Origin: Pseudorhodobacter antarcticus
GTDB taxonomy: Bacteria > Pseudomonadota > Alphaproteobacteria > Rhodobacterales > Rhodobacteraceae
Length of the DNA: 13,277 bases
Reading direction: 5' to 3'
NCBI GenBank assembly: GCA_945897655.1
Contig: CAMDHB010000055.1
Coordinates: 1 to 13,277 of the forward strand
A program made the position numbers and the translations under genes. Below the pieces are notes generated by a model that was given only the letters and a program-made list of their open reading frames with translations, was not told the origin of the DNA and searched no databases. Numbering within the stretch: position 1 is the first letter of the stretch; each line of letters opens with the position of its first letter. This document shows positions 1-8,090 of the stretch, piece after piece.

Positions 1-2310
1 CGAAAGCATCTCGGGGCTGGCTTCAAATCCGGCACGGCTGTCTTTGGCGCGCAGAAGATCGGCCAGGCGTTCCAGCATGTCGATCCGGATCGCACGGGCC
101 CCGGCTGGGTGATAGCCTGCCAGCGTATAATGGCTGCGCGGCACTTCGGACAGGTTGGGGATGGTCACCAAACCGGGTGGCGGGCTCTCGGGGAAGTCCT
201 GAAGGCCGTTCCAAAGTGACCACAGCACCAGACGCAGGCGCGTGGCGGCGGGTTTCAGCAGCAGCGGCAGAAAGATCGTGAACTGGCCAAACCGCACGCC
301 ATGCTTGCGCAGGGCCGAGCGCGATTCCTGATCCAGTTCCTTGACCTCGGTCGCGACCTGATCGCGGGAGATCACGCCCATCGCCTCGACCAGACGGAAG
401 GCGAAACCACGGGCCAAGCCCTGCAATGTCTCGTCCCGGGCCATCGCCATCAGGGGTTCGAACTGGGCCGAGATCTTGCGGTCAATGAAATGCTGGGCGC
501 GGCGGCGCACCTTGTCGGCGATGTCGGGGCCAGCTTCTTCCTCGACAAACACCTCGACCAGGGGCCGTGCAGCCTCGCCGCCCTTGACCAGCTTGCCGAT
601 GGCCGAGTTGCCCCACATCAGCCCGCCTTGGGTGGTGAAATCCATCTCGGTGTCGGGCGCGTTATAAAACTTGTCCGCCCGCAGATGAAACTCCGGCTTC
701 AGCGCGGCCATGGCAGCCTGCCGCAGCGTCGCCCCTTCGGACCCCGTCCCATCCTGCTGGAACCGGAACCCTTCCAGACGCCCGACGAACTCGCCTTCGA
801 CCGTCACTTCGCCTTTGTCATTCACCTCGGCCACGAGGGTCTCCTTCTGCTTCAACCGCCGCATCAGCACAGATGTGCGCCGGTCAACAAATCTTTGCGT
901 CAAGGCGGCATGAAGGCCATCTGACAATCGGTCTTCTACAGCGCGGGTTTCCTCGCGCCAATGGCTTTCGTCTCCAACCCAGCCATTTCGCTGGGCAACA
1001 TAGGTCCAGGTGCGGATATAGGCCAGTCGTTTTGATATCGTGTCAATGTCGCCGCCCGGTTTGTCGATGCGTTCGACCGCTTTTGCCAGCCAATCCGAGG
1101 GGATTCGGGTCTGGGCCAGACCCCGGCCCGTCAAAAAGTCATAAAGGCGGGCCAGAAGGGTCAGGTGTTCGTTGTCAGATGCGTTGCGAAAATCGGGGAC
1201 GCGGCAGACATCCCACAGCAGTTGCACGCGCTGGGGGCTGGTCAGTTTCTCCTGCACCTCGGGCATGGCGGACAGGGCTTTCAGCGCCAGCACGTCATCG
1301 GCGTCGCGGGCGCGCGACAGCCAAGGGTCGGAGGTGGGGGATTCCAGACTGCGGATCAGGCGGTCGACCGTGCCAAACTCCAACCGGGCATTGCGCCATT
1401 GCAGTTTGCGGACGGGCTCGAACTTGTGGCTTTCAATCGCCTCGATTTCTTCTTCATCAAAGGGCCGCGACTCGCCTGTAACGCCAAAGGTACCGTTTTC
1501 GATGTGCCGTCCTGCCCGACCGGCGATCTGGCCCAGTTCCTGCGGATAAAGTGCGCGCATCCGACGCCCGTCGAATTTGGACATCGACGCAAAGGCGACA
1601 TGCTTGATGTCCAGGTTCAGGCCCATACCGATGGCATCAGTGGCCACCAGATAATCGACATCGCCGTTCTGGTACAAAGCGACCTGCGCGTTGCGAGTGC
1701 GGGGGGAAAGTGCCCCCATGACAACGGCGCAACCGCCCTTGGTGCGGCGGATCAGTTCAGCAATGGCATAGACATTTTCAACAGAAAAGCCGACGATGGC
1801 CGACCTTTCCGGCATTCGGCTTATCTTTTTCGAACCTGCATAGGTCAAAGTCGACAAACGTTCCCGCTTCATGAACTGCACGCCGGGGATCAGGCCAGCG
1901 ATAGCCGGGCGCATCGTGTCGGACCCCAGAAACAGCGTCTCCAACAGCCCGCGCGAATGCAGCAGCCGGTTGGTGAACACGTGCCCGCGTTCGGGGTCGG
2001 CGCACAGCTGGATCTCGTCCACCGCCAGAAAATCGGCACCAATCTCGGGCGGCATCGCTTCGACCGTGCAGACATAGTAGGTGGCGCGCGGGGGCAGGAT
2101 CCGCTCCTCACCCGTGATCAGCGCCACGACCGAGGGGCCACGCTGGGCGACGATGCGGTCATACACCTCGCGCGCAAGCAGGCGCAGGGGCAGGCCGATG
2201 ATGCCAGTGCGGTGCGACAGCATCCGTTCGATGGCGAAATGGGTCTTGCCGGTGTTGGTGGGCCCAAGCACCGCCGTGACCCGGCCGGGATCGCGCGCAT
2301 TCAAGTCCAT
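1..2310 (-). CDS. SUV3/MgpS-like DExH-box RNA helicase (partial, C-terminus beyond left edge)
   Basis: An open frame of 770 codons starts at ATG 2310-2308 and runs off the left edge without a stop. Residues 16-24 form a Walker A motif (GPTNTGKTH) and 97-101 form VDEIQ, the SUV3-type Walker B. GSDTM at 129-133 sits in the motif III position, ATDAIGMGLNLD at 223-234 is motif V, and QIAGRAGRH at 261-269 is motif VI. This order and wording match the SUV3-like helicases annotated in alphaproteobacteria as helicase-related or MgpS-like proteins. They are expected to unwind RNA in an ATP-dependent way; a role in RNA turnover or translation is inference. The long region after the two RecA domains has no motif I can name. 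The start is supported by AAGG about 6 bases upstream. The gene lies 8 bases after the TPR gene stop, so the two are probably co-transcribed. Confidence 0.9.
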   Translation of the reverse strand, partial: MDLNARDPGRVTAVLGPTNTGKTHFAIERMLSHRTGIIGLPLRLLAREVYDRIVAQRGPSVVALITGEERILPPRATYYVCTVEAMPPEIGADFLAVDEIQLCADPERGHVFTNRLLHSRGLLETLFLGSDTMRPAIAGLIPGVQFMKRERLSTLTYAGSKKISRMPERSAIVGFSVENVYAIAELIRRTKGGCAVVMGALSPRTRNAQVALYQNGDVDYLVATDAIGMGLNLDIKHVAFASMSKFDGRRMRALYPQELGQIAGRAGRHIENGTFGVTGESRPFDEEEIEAIESHKFEPVRKLQWRNARLEFGTVDRLIRSLESPTSDPWLSRARDADDVLALKALSAMPEVQEKLTSPQRVQLLWDVCRVPDFRNASDNEHLTLLARLYDFLTGRGLAQTRIPSDWLAKAVERIDKPGGDIDTISKRLAYIRTWTYVAQRNGWVGDESHWREETRAVEDRLSDGLHAALTQRFVDRRTSVLMRRLKQKETLVAEVNDKGEVTVEGEFVGRLEGFRFQQDGTGSEGATLRQAAMAALKPEFHLRADKFYNAPDTEMDFTTQGGLMWGNSAIGKLVKGGEAARPLVEVFVEEEAGPDIADKVRRRAQHFIDRKISAQFEPLMAMARDETLQGLARGFAFRLVEAMGVISRDQVATEVKELDQESRSALRKHGVRFGQFTIFLPLLLKPAATRLRLVLWSLWNGLQDFPESPPPGLVTIPNLSEVPRSHYTLAGYHPAGARAIRIDMLERLADLLRAKDSRAGFEASPEMLS

Positions 2311-2318
2311 GATCCGCC

Positions 2319-2876
2319 TTAAAGGTCCTGCCCGCCGACGCTGGTTTCCAGCCGTTCCACGGCTTCCTTTACATCGGGCATGTGGGGATTGATAGCCAAG
2401 GCCGCCCGATAAACCTCCAACGCCTTTTCGGGCTGGTCCAACTGCTCGAATATCATGCCAAGCCCGGCCAGCGCCCCGAAATGGCGTGGGTTCAGGGTCA
2501 GGGTCTTGGCGATGTCACCCACCGATGGCCCAAGGTCCCCGGTCTGGAAATAGGCGGTGGCGCGGGCGTTGAAACCTTCGGCGAAATCAGGGGCGTGGTC
2601 GATCAGCGCTGTGAAATGTTCGATGGCGAGCAGCGGGAACCCCGCACTCATCGCGTCACGCCCGCGTTTCAGCAGCAGGTCCATCGCAGGCGAACCCGAT
2701 TTGGACCATTCGATCCAGATGTTGTCGGTGATGGCGCGGGCGTCCTCATCCGTCGCGGTCTGCAACTGCTGGAACAGATCATTAAGCCGCGCTTCATCCG
2801 CCCGCACTGCCGTCGTCAGCGACAAAACCAGAAGTGTCGCAACGACACAGTTGTGCAGGGCGCGCAGGGCTTTCAT
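2319..2876 (-). CDS. Exported TPR-repeat protein
   Basis: This 185-residue protein begins with a lysine/arginine N-region and a hydrophobic stretch (VVATLLVLSL), then TAVRA before DEARL, which reads as a Sec signal peptide with cleavage after residue 26 or so. The mature part holds tetratricopeptide-like helices. The clearest are a unit containing PLLAIEHFTALIDHAPDFA, a unit around GDIAKTLTLNPRHFGALAGL, and a last one with PEKALEVYRAALAINPHMP. TPR proteins are protein-interaction scaffolds; this one is inferred to be periplasmic. I chose ATG 2876 over the upstream TTG at 2903 because it gives a normal signal peptide and the TTG extension adds charged residues before it. It is the first gene of a two-gene unit with the helicase, and it diverges from the SCP2 gene across 62 bases. 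Its partner and substrate are unknown. Confidence 0.82.
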   Translation of the reverse strand: MKALRALHNCVVATLLVLSLTTAVRADEARLNDLFQQLQTATDEDARAITDNIWIEWSKSGSPAMDLLLKRGRDAMSAGFPLLAIEHFTALIDHAPDFAEGFNARATAYFQTGDLGPSVGDIAKTLTLNPRHFGALAGLGMIFEQLDQPEKALEVYRAALAINPHMPDVKEAVERLETSVGGQDL

Positions 2877-2926
2877 AAGGCGAAGGTAGCGCAACTGCGT
2901 CAAAACACCAGTGGCACATGATCACG

Positions 2927-2932
2927 AAGGAG
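2927..2932 (+). promoter_or_regulatory. Ribosome binding site of the SCP2 gene
   Basis: AAGGAG lies 6 bases before ATG 2939 and decides this start over the ATG at 2918. Confidence 0.8.
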
Positions 2933-2938
2933 ATAGCG

Positions 2939-3226
2939 ATGAGCAAGGTAATTGAGACGGCGGTTGCGGCACTGTCGGCGCGGCTGTCGGGCGGCTTTGA
3001 TGGGGTGGCCAAGTTCGTGTTCCCCGGCGAAGGCTCGATCATGGTCGATGGCGCGGGCGTACGTGCCGGGGACGAGGAGGCAGACGTGACCCTGACCGCC
3101 GCAACCGAGGTGTTCGAGATGATTCTGGCGGGCGATCTGAGTGCCGCCAGCGCCTTCATGTCGGGCAAGTTGACGGTTGATGGCAACATGGGTCTGGCGA
3201 TGAAACTTGGCGGAGCGTTGGGGTGA
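2939..3226 (+). CDS. SCP2 sterol-binding domain-family protein
   Basis: This 95-residue protein consists of one SCP2-like domain. Around residues 23-36 VAKFVFPGEGSIMVD gives the first strands, VTLTAATEVFEMILAGDL at 50-67 the central strand and helix, and AFMSGKLTVDGNMGLAMKL at 72-90 the typical C-terminal part. SCP2 domains form a hydrophobic pocket for lipids or fatty acyl chains; short bacterial stand-alone versions are usually of unknown ligand. The start at ATG 2939 has a strong ribosome binding site, AAGGAG at 2927-2932 with a 6-base spacer; the in-frame ATG at 2918 lies upstream of that site and is unlikely. The stop overlaps the GTG start of the next gene, which suggests a joint lipid-related role with the hydrolase (inference). 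Confidence 0.85.
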   Translation: MSKVIETAVAALSARLSGGFDGVAKFVFPGEGSIMVDGAGVRAGDEEADVTLTAATEVFEMILAGDLSAASAFMSGKLTVDGNMGLAMKLGGALG

Positions 3227-4158
3227 GCGAGGCCCCGCTTTATGCCGCCATTGCCGAGGGTCCGGCGGGTGGCCGGGCCGTCTGGCTGACCACGGCGGAC
3301 GGGTTTCGCATTCGGGCGACGGTCTGGAATGAGCGGGCGACGCAGGGAACAGTCGTTCTGTTGCCGGGACGCACGGAGTATGTCGAGAAATATGGCCGCA
3401 GCGCTGTGGCCTTTGCCGCGGCGGGTTATGCGACGCTGTCGATTGATTTTCGTGGTCAGGGGTTGGCGGACCGTCTGCTGAAGGACCGCTCGGTCGGGCA
3501 TGTGGGGGATTTTGCCGAGTATCAGGCGGATATCGCAGCACTGTTCGATTTTGCGGTGCAAAGCGGCCTGCCGCAGCCGTTGTACCTCTTGGCCCATTCG
3601 ATGGGGGGGTGCATCGGTTTGCGCAGCCTGATGCGGGGCGTGCCGGTGCGGGCAGCGGTGTTTTCGGCCCCGATGTGGGGGATCAAACTGCCCACCGGCA
3701 CGCGCCCGGTCGTGCAACTGATCTCCTCGGCCTCCCGTCCGTTGCGGTTTGATCATCTGCGGATGCCAACGACACCGGTCCGGACCCAAGTGGTGGACGC
3801 GCCCTTCGCCGGGAATGACCTGACCACCGATGAGGGGATGTGGGACTACATGCGCATGCAGGCCTTGGCCCAACCAGACCTGACGCTCGGCGGCCCAAGC
3901 CTGGGATGGATGCGGGCTGCGCTGCAGGAATGCGCGGCGTTAGCACGTCTTGCCGCGCCGGCCGTGCCGATGCTGTGCGGTTTAGGTGGGTTGGAACGTA
4001 TCGTGGAGGTTAACCCGATCCGGTCGCGTGTGGCCCAGTGGCCGGGGGCCCAACTGGACCTATATGACGGTGCCGAACACGAACTGCTGATGGAGCGCCC
4101 CGCCTTGCGCGATGCCTTCGTGCAAAGCGCCGTGGCCCTGTTTCAGGCGCACCGCTAG
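3223..4158 (+). CDS. Alpha/beta hydrolase, lysophospholipase/monoacylglycerol lipase type
   Basis: This 311-residue protein has a serine hydrolase fold. The nucleophile elbow is AHSMGG at residues 124-129 with Ser126, and the oxyanion region is near LLPGRTEYVEKYG at 46-58, as in PldB-like lysophospholipases. FRGQG at 76-80 follows the strand that leads into the fold core. His286 in AEHELL is the probable catalytic histidine. The acidic member is probably Glu258 in GLERIV, where many relatives carry Asp. Substrates of the family are esters such as lysophospholipids or monoacylglycerols; the actual substrate is unknown. No signal peptide is seen, so it is likely cytoplasmic. Translation begins at GTG 3223 inside the SCP2 stop (GTGA), so it is probably translationally coupled to that gene. 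The stop lies only 7 bases from the convergent Anbu stop. Confidence 0.87.
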   Translation: MSEAPLYAAIAEGPAGGRAVWLTTADGFRIRATVWNERATQGTVVLLPGRTEYVEKYGRSAVAFAAAGYATLSIDFRGQGLADRLLKDRSVGHVGDFAEYQADIAALFDFAVQSGLPQPLYLLAHSMGGCIGLRSLMRGVPVRAAVFSAPMWGIKLPTGTRPVVQLISSASRPLRFDHLRMPTTPVRTQVVDAPFAGNDLTTDEGMWDYMRMQALAQPDLTLGGPSLGWMRAALQECAALARLAAPAVPMLCGLGGLERIVEVNPIRSRVAQWPGAQLDLYDGAEHELLMERPALRDAFVQSAVALFQAHR

Positions 4159-4165
4159 AGGCTGG

Positions 4166-4891
4166 TTACAGCTTGATCTGCGTGAACCCGTCGCGCAGGG
4201 CCCTGCTCCACGCCTCGGACATTGCGCGAAAGCTTTCGTCGCCCGATTCGATCCGGCGTTTCATGGTGACCCGACACGCGTCTTTTTCGATCACGCACAG
4301 GTCCAGCGGCATCCCCACCGACAGGTTGGACCGCAGGGTCGAATCCATCGACAACAGCACCGCCTTTTGGCCATCGGTCAGGCTGGTGGACCGCTTCATC
4401 ACACGGTCCAGAATCGGCTTGCCATATTTGTGCTCGCCGATCTGCAGGAACGGCGTATCCTCGGTCGCCTCGATGAAATTGCCTTCGGGATAGATCAGGA
4501 ACAGCCGCATCTCGCCGCCCCGGCGTTGGCCTGCCACGATCATCGACGCGGTGGCGCCCTGTTCCATTGCCGTCAGCTTTTCATCAATCTCGCGCCGCAC
4601 CTGTGCCAACGTGTCACCGATAATATGGGCGACCTTCAGCATCGTCGGCGCCCGCAGGATCGAGGTTGCCTCGGATGCATCGGGCGAGGCGATGGCATCG
4701 CGTAAGCGGGCCAGGGTGGTTTGCGTGACTGACAGACTGCCCGCCGTCAGAACGCAGATCACCCGCTCACCCGGTTCTTCGAAAAAGAACATCTTGCGGT
4801 AGGTTGATATGTTGTCCAAGCCCGCATTTGTGCGGGTGTCCGACAACAGCACCATGCCTTCGCTCAAAAGCAGGCCAACACAATAGGTCAT
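4166..4891 (-). CDS. Anbu, proteasome-like peptidase (20S beta/HslV superfamily)
   Basis: This 241-residue protein starts MTYCVGLLLSEGMVLLSDTR, the hallmark of Anbu (COG3484), the bacterial ancestral-beta-subunit-like member of the proteasome/HslV family. After removal of Met, Thr2 would be the N-terminal nucleophile. Asp18 and Lys33 (in YRKM) correspond to the Asp17 and Lys33 of HslV-type active sites. SMIVAGQ at 116-122 and GEHKYGKP at 152-159 are further family-like segments. I chose ATG 4891 because it places Thr directly after Met; a longer frame would bury the nucleophile, and a GGGGGGA site lies about 4 bases upstream. Anbu proteins self-assemble into oligomers, and peptidase activity has been hard to show. 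It is the last gene of the ATP-grasp/alpha-E/transglutaminase operon, 25 bases after the transglutaminase stop. The target is unknown. Confidence 0.92.
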   Translation of the reverse strand: MTYCVGLLLSEGMVLLSDTRTNAGLDNISTYRKMFFFEEPGERVICVLTAGSLSVTQTTLARLRDAIASPDASEATSILRAPTMLKVAHIIGDTLAQVRREIDEKLTAMEQGATASMIVAGQRRGGEMRLFLIYPEGNFIEATEDTPFLQIGEHKYGKPILDRVMKRSTSLTDGQKAVLLSMDSTLRSNLSVGMPLDLCVIEKDACRVTMKRRIESGDESFRAMSEAWSRALRDGFTQIKL

Positions 4892-4916
4892 CCGATCCCC
4901 CCCGTTCGCGCCGAAC

Positions 4917-5726
4917 CTATTGCTGCACCGACTGGACTGCAACCTGCACCGTCAGGCTTTCTTTGCCGGCCGAGCGGGCAGAGCCACGGATGGGGGCCGC
5001 CTCTTGTGCATCAAGGCCCGAGCCTAACCGGATATAGCGTTCATCCGGGCAGCAGCGGTTGGCGGCATCAAAGCCAACCCAGCCAAGCCCGGGCAAGAAC
5101 ACCTCGGCCCAGGCATGCGCCGCCTCATGCGGGACGCCGTCCGATGTGGCGAACAGATAGCCCGAGACGTAGCGGGCGGGCAGTCCGGCGGCCCGGGCAA
5201 TGGCGCAAAGGACATGGGTGTGATCCTGACAGACCCCCTCACCTTGTGCCAAAGCCTCGGACGCGGTGGTCTTGGCGTGGGTGGCACCGGGGCGGTAGGC
5301 GATGGCATCCGACACGGCCAGAGACAGGGCATGGGCGGCTGACAGTGGATCGGGCGCACTGTCTGCGGCCTTGGCCAGTTTCAACAGCGCCGTGTCCATC
5401 CGCGTGGCCAGGCTTTCACGCAAGTAACATTCTGGCGGCACCTGTTCGCGGTGACCGCGCAGGACACCCGCAAGATCGGAGGTTTCAACCAGCCCCGCCA
5501 CCCGAACCGATATGTCTGCAACCGGGCCCTTGACCGTCCACCCTTCAATCCAATCGCCCGCGCCATCGCGGAACGAACCGCCGCGCGTGCCATCGGTGAC
5601 GGTGACAGACCATTCGACAGTTTTTTGCCCCTCGAACCGCGAGGGCGTCAGGCGGTGGCTTTGCGCCACGCCGCGCACCGGGCGGTCATAGGCGTACATG
5701 GTCACGTGATCCACTTTCAGCAGCAT
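4917..5726 (-). CDS. Transglutaminase-like cysteine protein of the Anbu operon
   Basis: This 269-residue protein has an N-terminal beta-rich domain (about 1-95, beginning LLKVDHVTMYAYDRPV) and a transglutaminase-like core (about 125-225). The papain-like triad is visible: Cys166 in GEGVCQDHTH, His204 in HAWAEVFLP and Asp220 in GFDAANR. Proteins of this layout (COG1305) act on amide bonds; in ATP-grasp/alpha-E operons they are predicted to be peptidases or amide-transfer enzymes. There is no signal peptide, so it is probably cytoplasmic. The ATG shares one base with the alpha-E stop (TGATG), indicating coupled translation. It precedes Anbu by 25 bases. The triad is intact, so activity is likely, but the substrate is not known. 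Confidence 0.92.
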   Translation of the reverse strand: MLLKVDHVTMYAYDRPVRGVAQSHRLTPSRFEGQKTVEWSVTVTDGTRGGSFRDGAGDWIEGWTVKGPVADISVRVAGLVETSDLAGVLRGHREQVPPECYLRESLATRMDTALLKLAKAADSAPDPLSAAHALSLAVSDAIAYRPGATHAKTTASEALAQGEGVCQDHTHVLCAIARAAGLPARYVSGYLFATSDGVPHEAAHAWAEVFLPGLGWVGFDAANRCCPDERYIRLGSGLDAQEAAPIRGSARSAGKESLTVQVAVQSVQQ

Positions 5727-6676
5727 CAGGCCATATCCCCGCTGAGGTAGGTGTCATTGATACTGACCGCCAGATCGGCGGTCAGGCCAATGAAACGGGA
5801 CAGGAAATCATGCAACCCCTCGTCAAAGATCGTCTCGGGGGTCGACTGTTCCAAAAGTGTCAGCAGGGCGGTGGCCCGGGTCTGCGCCTGAGAGCTTTGG
5901 CCATAGAGTTTGGCCACCCGGGACAAGTGGTTGTTGGCGCCCGCCACGCAGGTGATCAGCGAGCGGGGGCATTGCGGGTTCAGAATCAGGAAATGCGCGA
6001 TCTTGGCAGCCGTGATCTCGCCCCCATAAGCCCAGTGAAAGGCGCGGTTGGCCGACAGGGCGCGCAGCAGCATCATCCACTGGTCATTGTCCGCCCCGGT
6101 GCCGACATAGCCCGCACGCGGCAAAAGGACATAGTATTTCACATCCATCAGACGCGCCGTCGCATCGCCTCGCTCCAGATAATACCCAAGGTTCAGGAAG
6201 TTATAGCCATCGCCGCGCAGCAGGGTCGCATCAATCGCGCCGCGCACCATGGCCGCGTGCTTCATCGTCCAGTCCGTCAGCCGCGACAGTTCCAACTCGC
6301 TGCGGGGCGCGCGTTCGATCTGGCGCAATTCCTGAAAGGCGGTGTTCAGCGCGTCCCAAACCTGCGTTGTCAGCGCCGTCCGCACGATCCGGCCATTTTC
6401 CCGCGCCGCCGTGATGGAACTGGCCACGGATGAGGGGTTGTCGCGGTCAAAGAACAGAAAGCTTTCGATATTGCGCTGCACCGCTTCGCCGTATTTCTTG
6501 GCAAAGCCATCGGCAGACCCGGTCGATCGCAGCAAACTGTCCCATTCATTGCGGTAGCCCTGTTCGGTCGGCAGCAGCGATATGCGTGCCCCCACCTCCA
6601 GCAACCGGGCGGCGGTTTCGGCGCGCTCCATATAGCGGGCAAGCCAGTAGAGGTTGTCTGCGGTTCTGGAAAGCAT
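5726..6676 (-). CDS. Alpha-E domain protein (DUF403)
   Basis: This 316-residue, mainly alpha-helical protein starts MLSRTADNLYWLARYMERAE, the signature of the alpha-E family (COG2307). Other conserved-looking stretches are LNLGYYLERGDATARLMDVKYY in the middle and FLSRFIGLTADLAVSINDTYL near the C-terminus, given here as landmarks around the ends of the helical bundle. The family has no demonstrated reaction that I can cite with confidence; its Glu/Arg-rich helices and constant pairing with circularly permuted ATP-grasp proteins led to the prediction that it takes part in amide or peptide bond formation. I chose ATG 6676 because the family begins there and the ATP-grasp stop ends 1 base upstream. 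It is the second gene of the operon. Confidence 0.92.
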   Translation of the reverse strand: MLSRTADNLYWLARYMERAETAARLLEVGARISLLPTEQGYRNEWDSLLRSTGSADGFAKKYGEAVQRNIESFLFFDRDNPSSVASSITAARENGRIVRTALTTQVWDALNTAFQELRQIERAPRSELELSRLTDWTMKHAAMVRGAIDATLLRGDGYNFLNLGYYLERGDATARLMDVKYYVLLPRAGYVGTGADNDQWMMLLRALSANRAFHWAYGGEITAAKIAHFLILNPQCPRSLITCVAGANNHLSRVAKLYGQSSQAQTRATALLTLLEQSTPETIFDEGLHDFLSRFIGLTADLAVSINDTYLSGDMA

Positions 6677-6677
6677 G

Positions 6678-8090
6678 CTATTCCGCCAATACCCAAGTGT
6701 CCTTGACCCCACCGCCCTGCGATGAGTTCACAACCAGCGACCCTTCGCGCAAGGCAACCCGGGTCAGGCCGCCCGGCACCAGTTCAATCGTCTCGCCCAC
6801 CAGACAATAGGGCCGCAGGTCCACATGGCGGGGGGCGATGCCTTCGTCCACAAAGGTGGGCGTGGCAGACAGGGCCAATGTGGGCTGGGCGATATAGTTG
6901 CCTGGGTTGGCCAGGATCTTGTGCCGGAAATCCTCAACCTCGGCCTTGGTCGATTTGGGGCCGACCAGCATGCCGTAACCGCCGGAGCCATGCACCTCTT
7001 TCACCACCAGATCGGCCAGGTTTTCCAGGACATGCTTCAGATCATCCGACTTGGCGCATTGCCAGGTGGGCACGTTGTTCAGGATCGGCTCCTCACCCAG
7101 ATAGAACCGCACCATTTCAGGGACATAGGTGTAAACCGCCTTGTCATCGGCCACGCCTGCCCCCGGCGCCGAACAGATCGTCACCCCGCCCGAACGGTAG
7201 ACATCCATCAACCCCGGAATGCCCAGCATCGAATCGGGGCGGAAGCACAGCGGGTCAAGGTAAGCATCGTCGATCCGGCGGTAGATCACATCAACCTTGC
7301 GTGGGCCCTCGGTGGTGCGCATGTAGACAAAGGCGCCATCGACGAACAGATCGGCCCCTTCGACCAGTTCAACGCCCATCAGGTCAGCCAGAAAGCTGTG
7401 CTCGTAATAGGCCGAATTGAAATGCCCCGGCGTCAGGATGACCACCGTGGGTTCGCCCGTGCATTTGGCGGGTGCGACCGAATTCAGCGTCCGCCGCAGC
7501 AGGCTGTGATAGCGGTCCACTGGCTGAATGCGGTTCTCGCGGAAGAGGTGAGGGAACATCCGCATCATCATCTCGCGGGATTCCAGCATGTAGCTGACGC
7601 CTGACGGCGTGCGGCAGTTATCCTCCAGCACGAAAAAGTCATTCGGCCCGGTGCGCACAATGTCGATGCCGACGATGTGGGAATAAACCCCCTTGGGCGG
7701 CACGAAACCGACCACCGATTTCTCATAAGCCTCGTTCTGGTACACCAGTGCCGCGGGAATGCGCCCGGCGCGCACAATCTCGCCCCGGCCATACACATCG
7801 ACCAGAAACGCATTCAGCGCCCGTGCCCGCTGTTTGATGCCCCGTTCCAGCCGGGCCCATTCCATTGCGGTGAACACGCGGGGAAACATGTCGAACGGGA
7901 TCAAACGGTCCGGATCGCCCCCCTCGCCATAGACGGCAAAGGTGATGCCGATGCGGCGGAACAGCGCCTCGGCCTCGGCCTGCTTTTGAGTGCGGAGCGC
8001 GGGCGACATGCCACGCGTCCACTCCTCCAGCCTGGCATAGGGGATGCGGACCTCGCCGTTCTGATACATCTCGTTGAAACTGGGGGTCAT
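6678..8090 (-). CDS. Circularly permuted ATP-grasp family protein
   Basis: This 470-residue protein matches COG2308 circularly permuted ATP-grasp proteins (DUF404/DUF407 type). Landmarks are FVLEDNCRTPSGVSYMLE at about 153-170, GHFNSAYYEHSFLADLMGV at 222-240, RRIDDAYLDPLCFRPDS at 271-287, VVKEVHGSGGYGM at 362-374 (the glycine-rich nucleotide-binding part) and NSSQGGGVKDTWVL at 455-468. Such enzymes are expected to use ATP to activate a carboxylate as an acyl phosphate and join it to an amine. It is the first gene of the four-gene unit, and its stop lies 1 base before the alpha-E start, so the two are almost certainly made together. The start ATG 8090 has only a weak GGA site about 8 bases upstream. 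The upstream 156-base gap is shared with the divergent exonuclease gene; I see no confident promoter for this direction. Confidence 0.93.
   Translation of the reverse strand: MTPSFNEMYQNGEVRIPYARLEEWTRGMSPALRTQKQAEAEALFRRIGITFAVYGEGGDPDRLIPFDMFPRVFTAMEWARLERGIKQRARALNAFLVDVYGRGEIVRAGRIPAALVYQNEAYEKSVVGFVPPKGVYSHIVGIDIVRTGPNDFFVLEDNCRTPSGVSYMLESREMMMRMFPHLFRENRIQPVDRYHSLLRRTLNSVAPAKCTGEPTVVILTPGHFNSAYYEHSFLADLMGVELVEGADLFVDGAFVYMRTTEGPRKVDVIYRRIDDAYLDPLCFRPDSMLGIPGLMDVYRSGGVTICSAPGAGVADDKAVYTYVPEMVRFYLGEEPILNNVPTWQCAKSDDLKHVLENLADLVVKEVHGSGGYGMLVGPKSTKAEVEDFRHKILANPGNYIAQPTLALSATPTFVDEGIAPRHVDLRPYCLVGETIELVPGGLTRVALREGSLVVNSSQGGGVKDTWVLAE

Noticed and set aside
1165..2322. Long plus-strand open frame (385 codons), with another at 301-924
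   Set aside because: Both lie in register opposite the helicase gene, whose motifs I, II, V and VI are all on the minus strand. Long antisense frames are expected in GC-rich DNA.
2877..2903. TTG start at 2903 for the TPR gene
   Set aside because: It adds nine residues before a normal signal peptide and has no ribosome binding site. The ATG at 2876 is preferred.
2873..2903. TTGACG and CCTTAT as a minus-strand promoter
   Set aside because: The would-be minus-10 box overlaps the start codon of the TPR gene, so transcription would begin inside the gene.
2794..3873. Minus-strand open frame of 359 codons
   Set aside because: It overlaps the TPR gene, the divergent promoter gap, SCP2 and the hydrolase. 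Its composition is rich in Arg, Pro and His without domain features.
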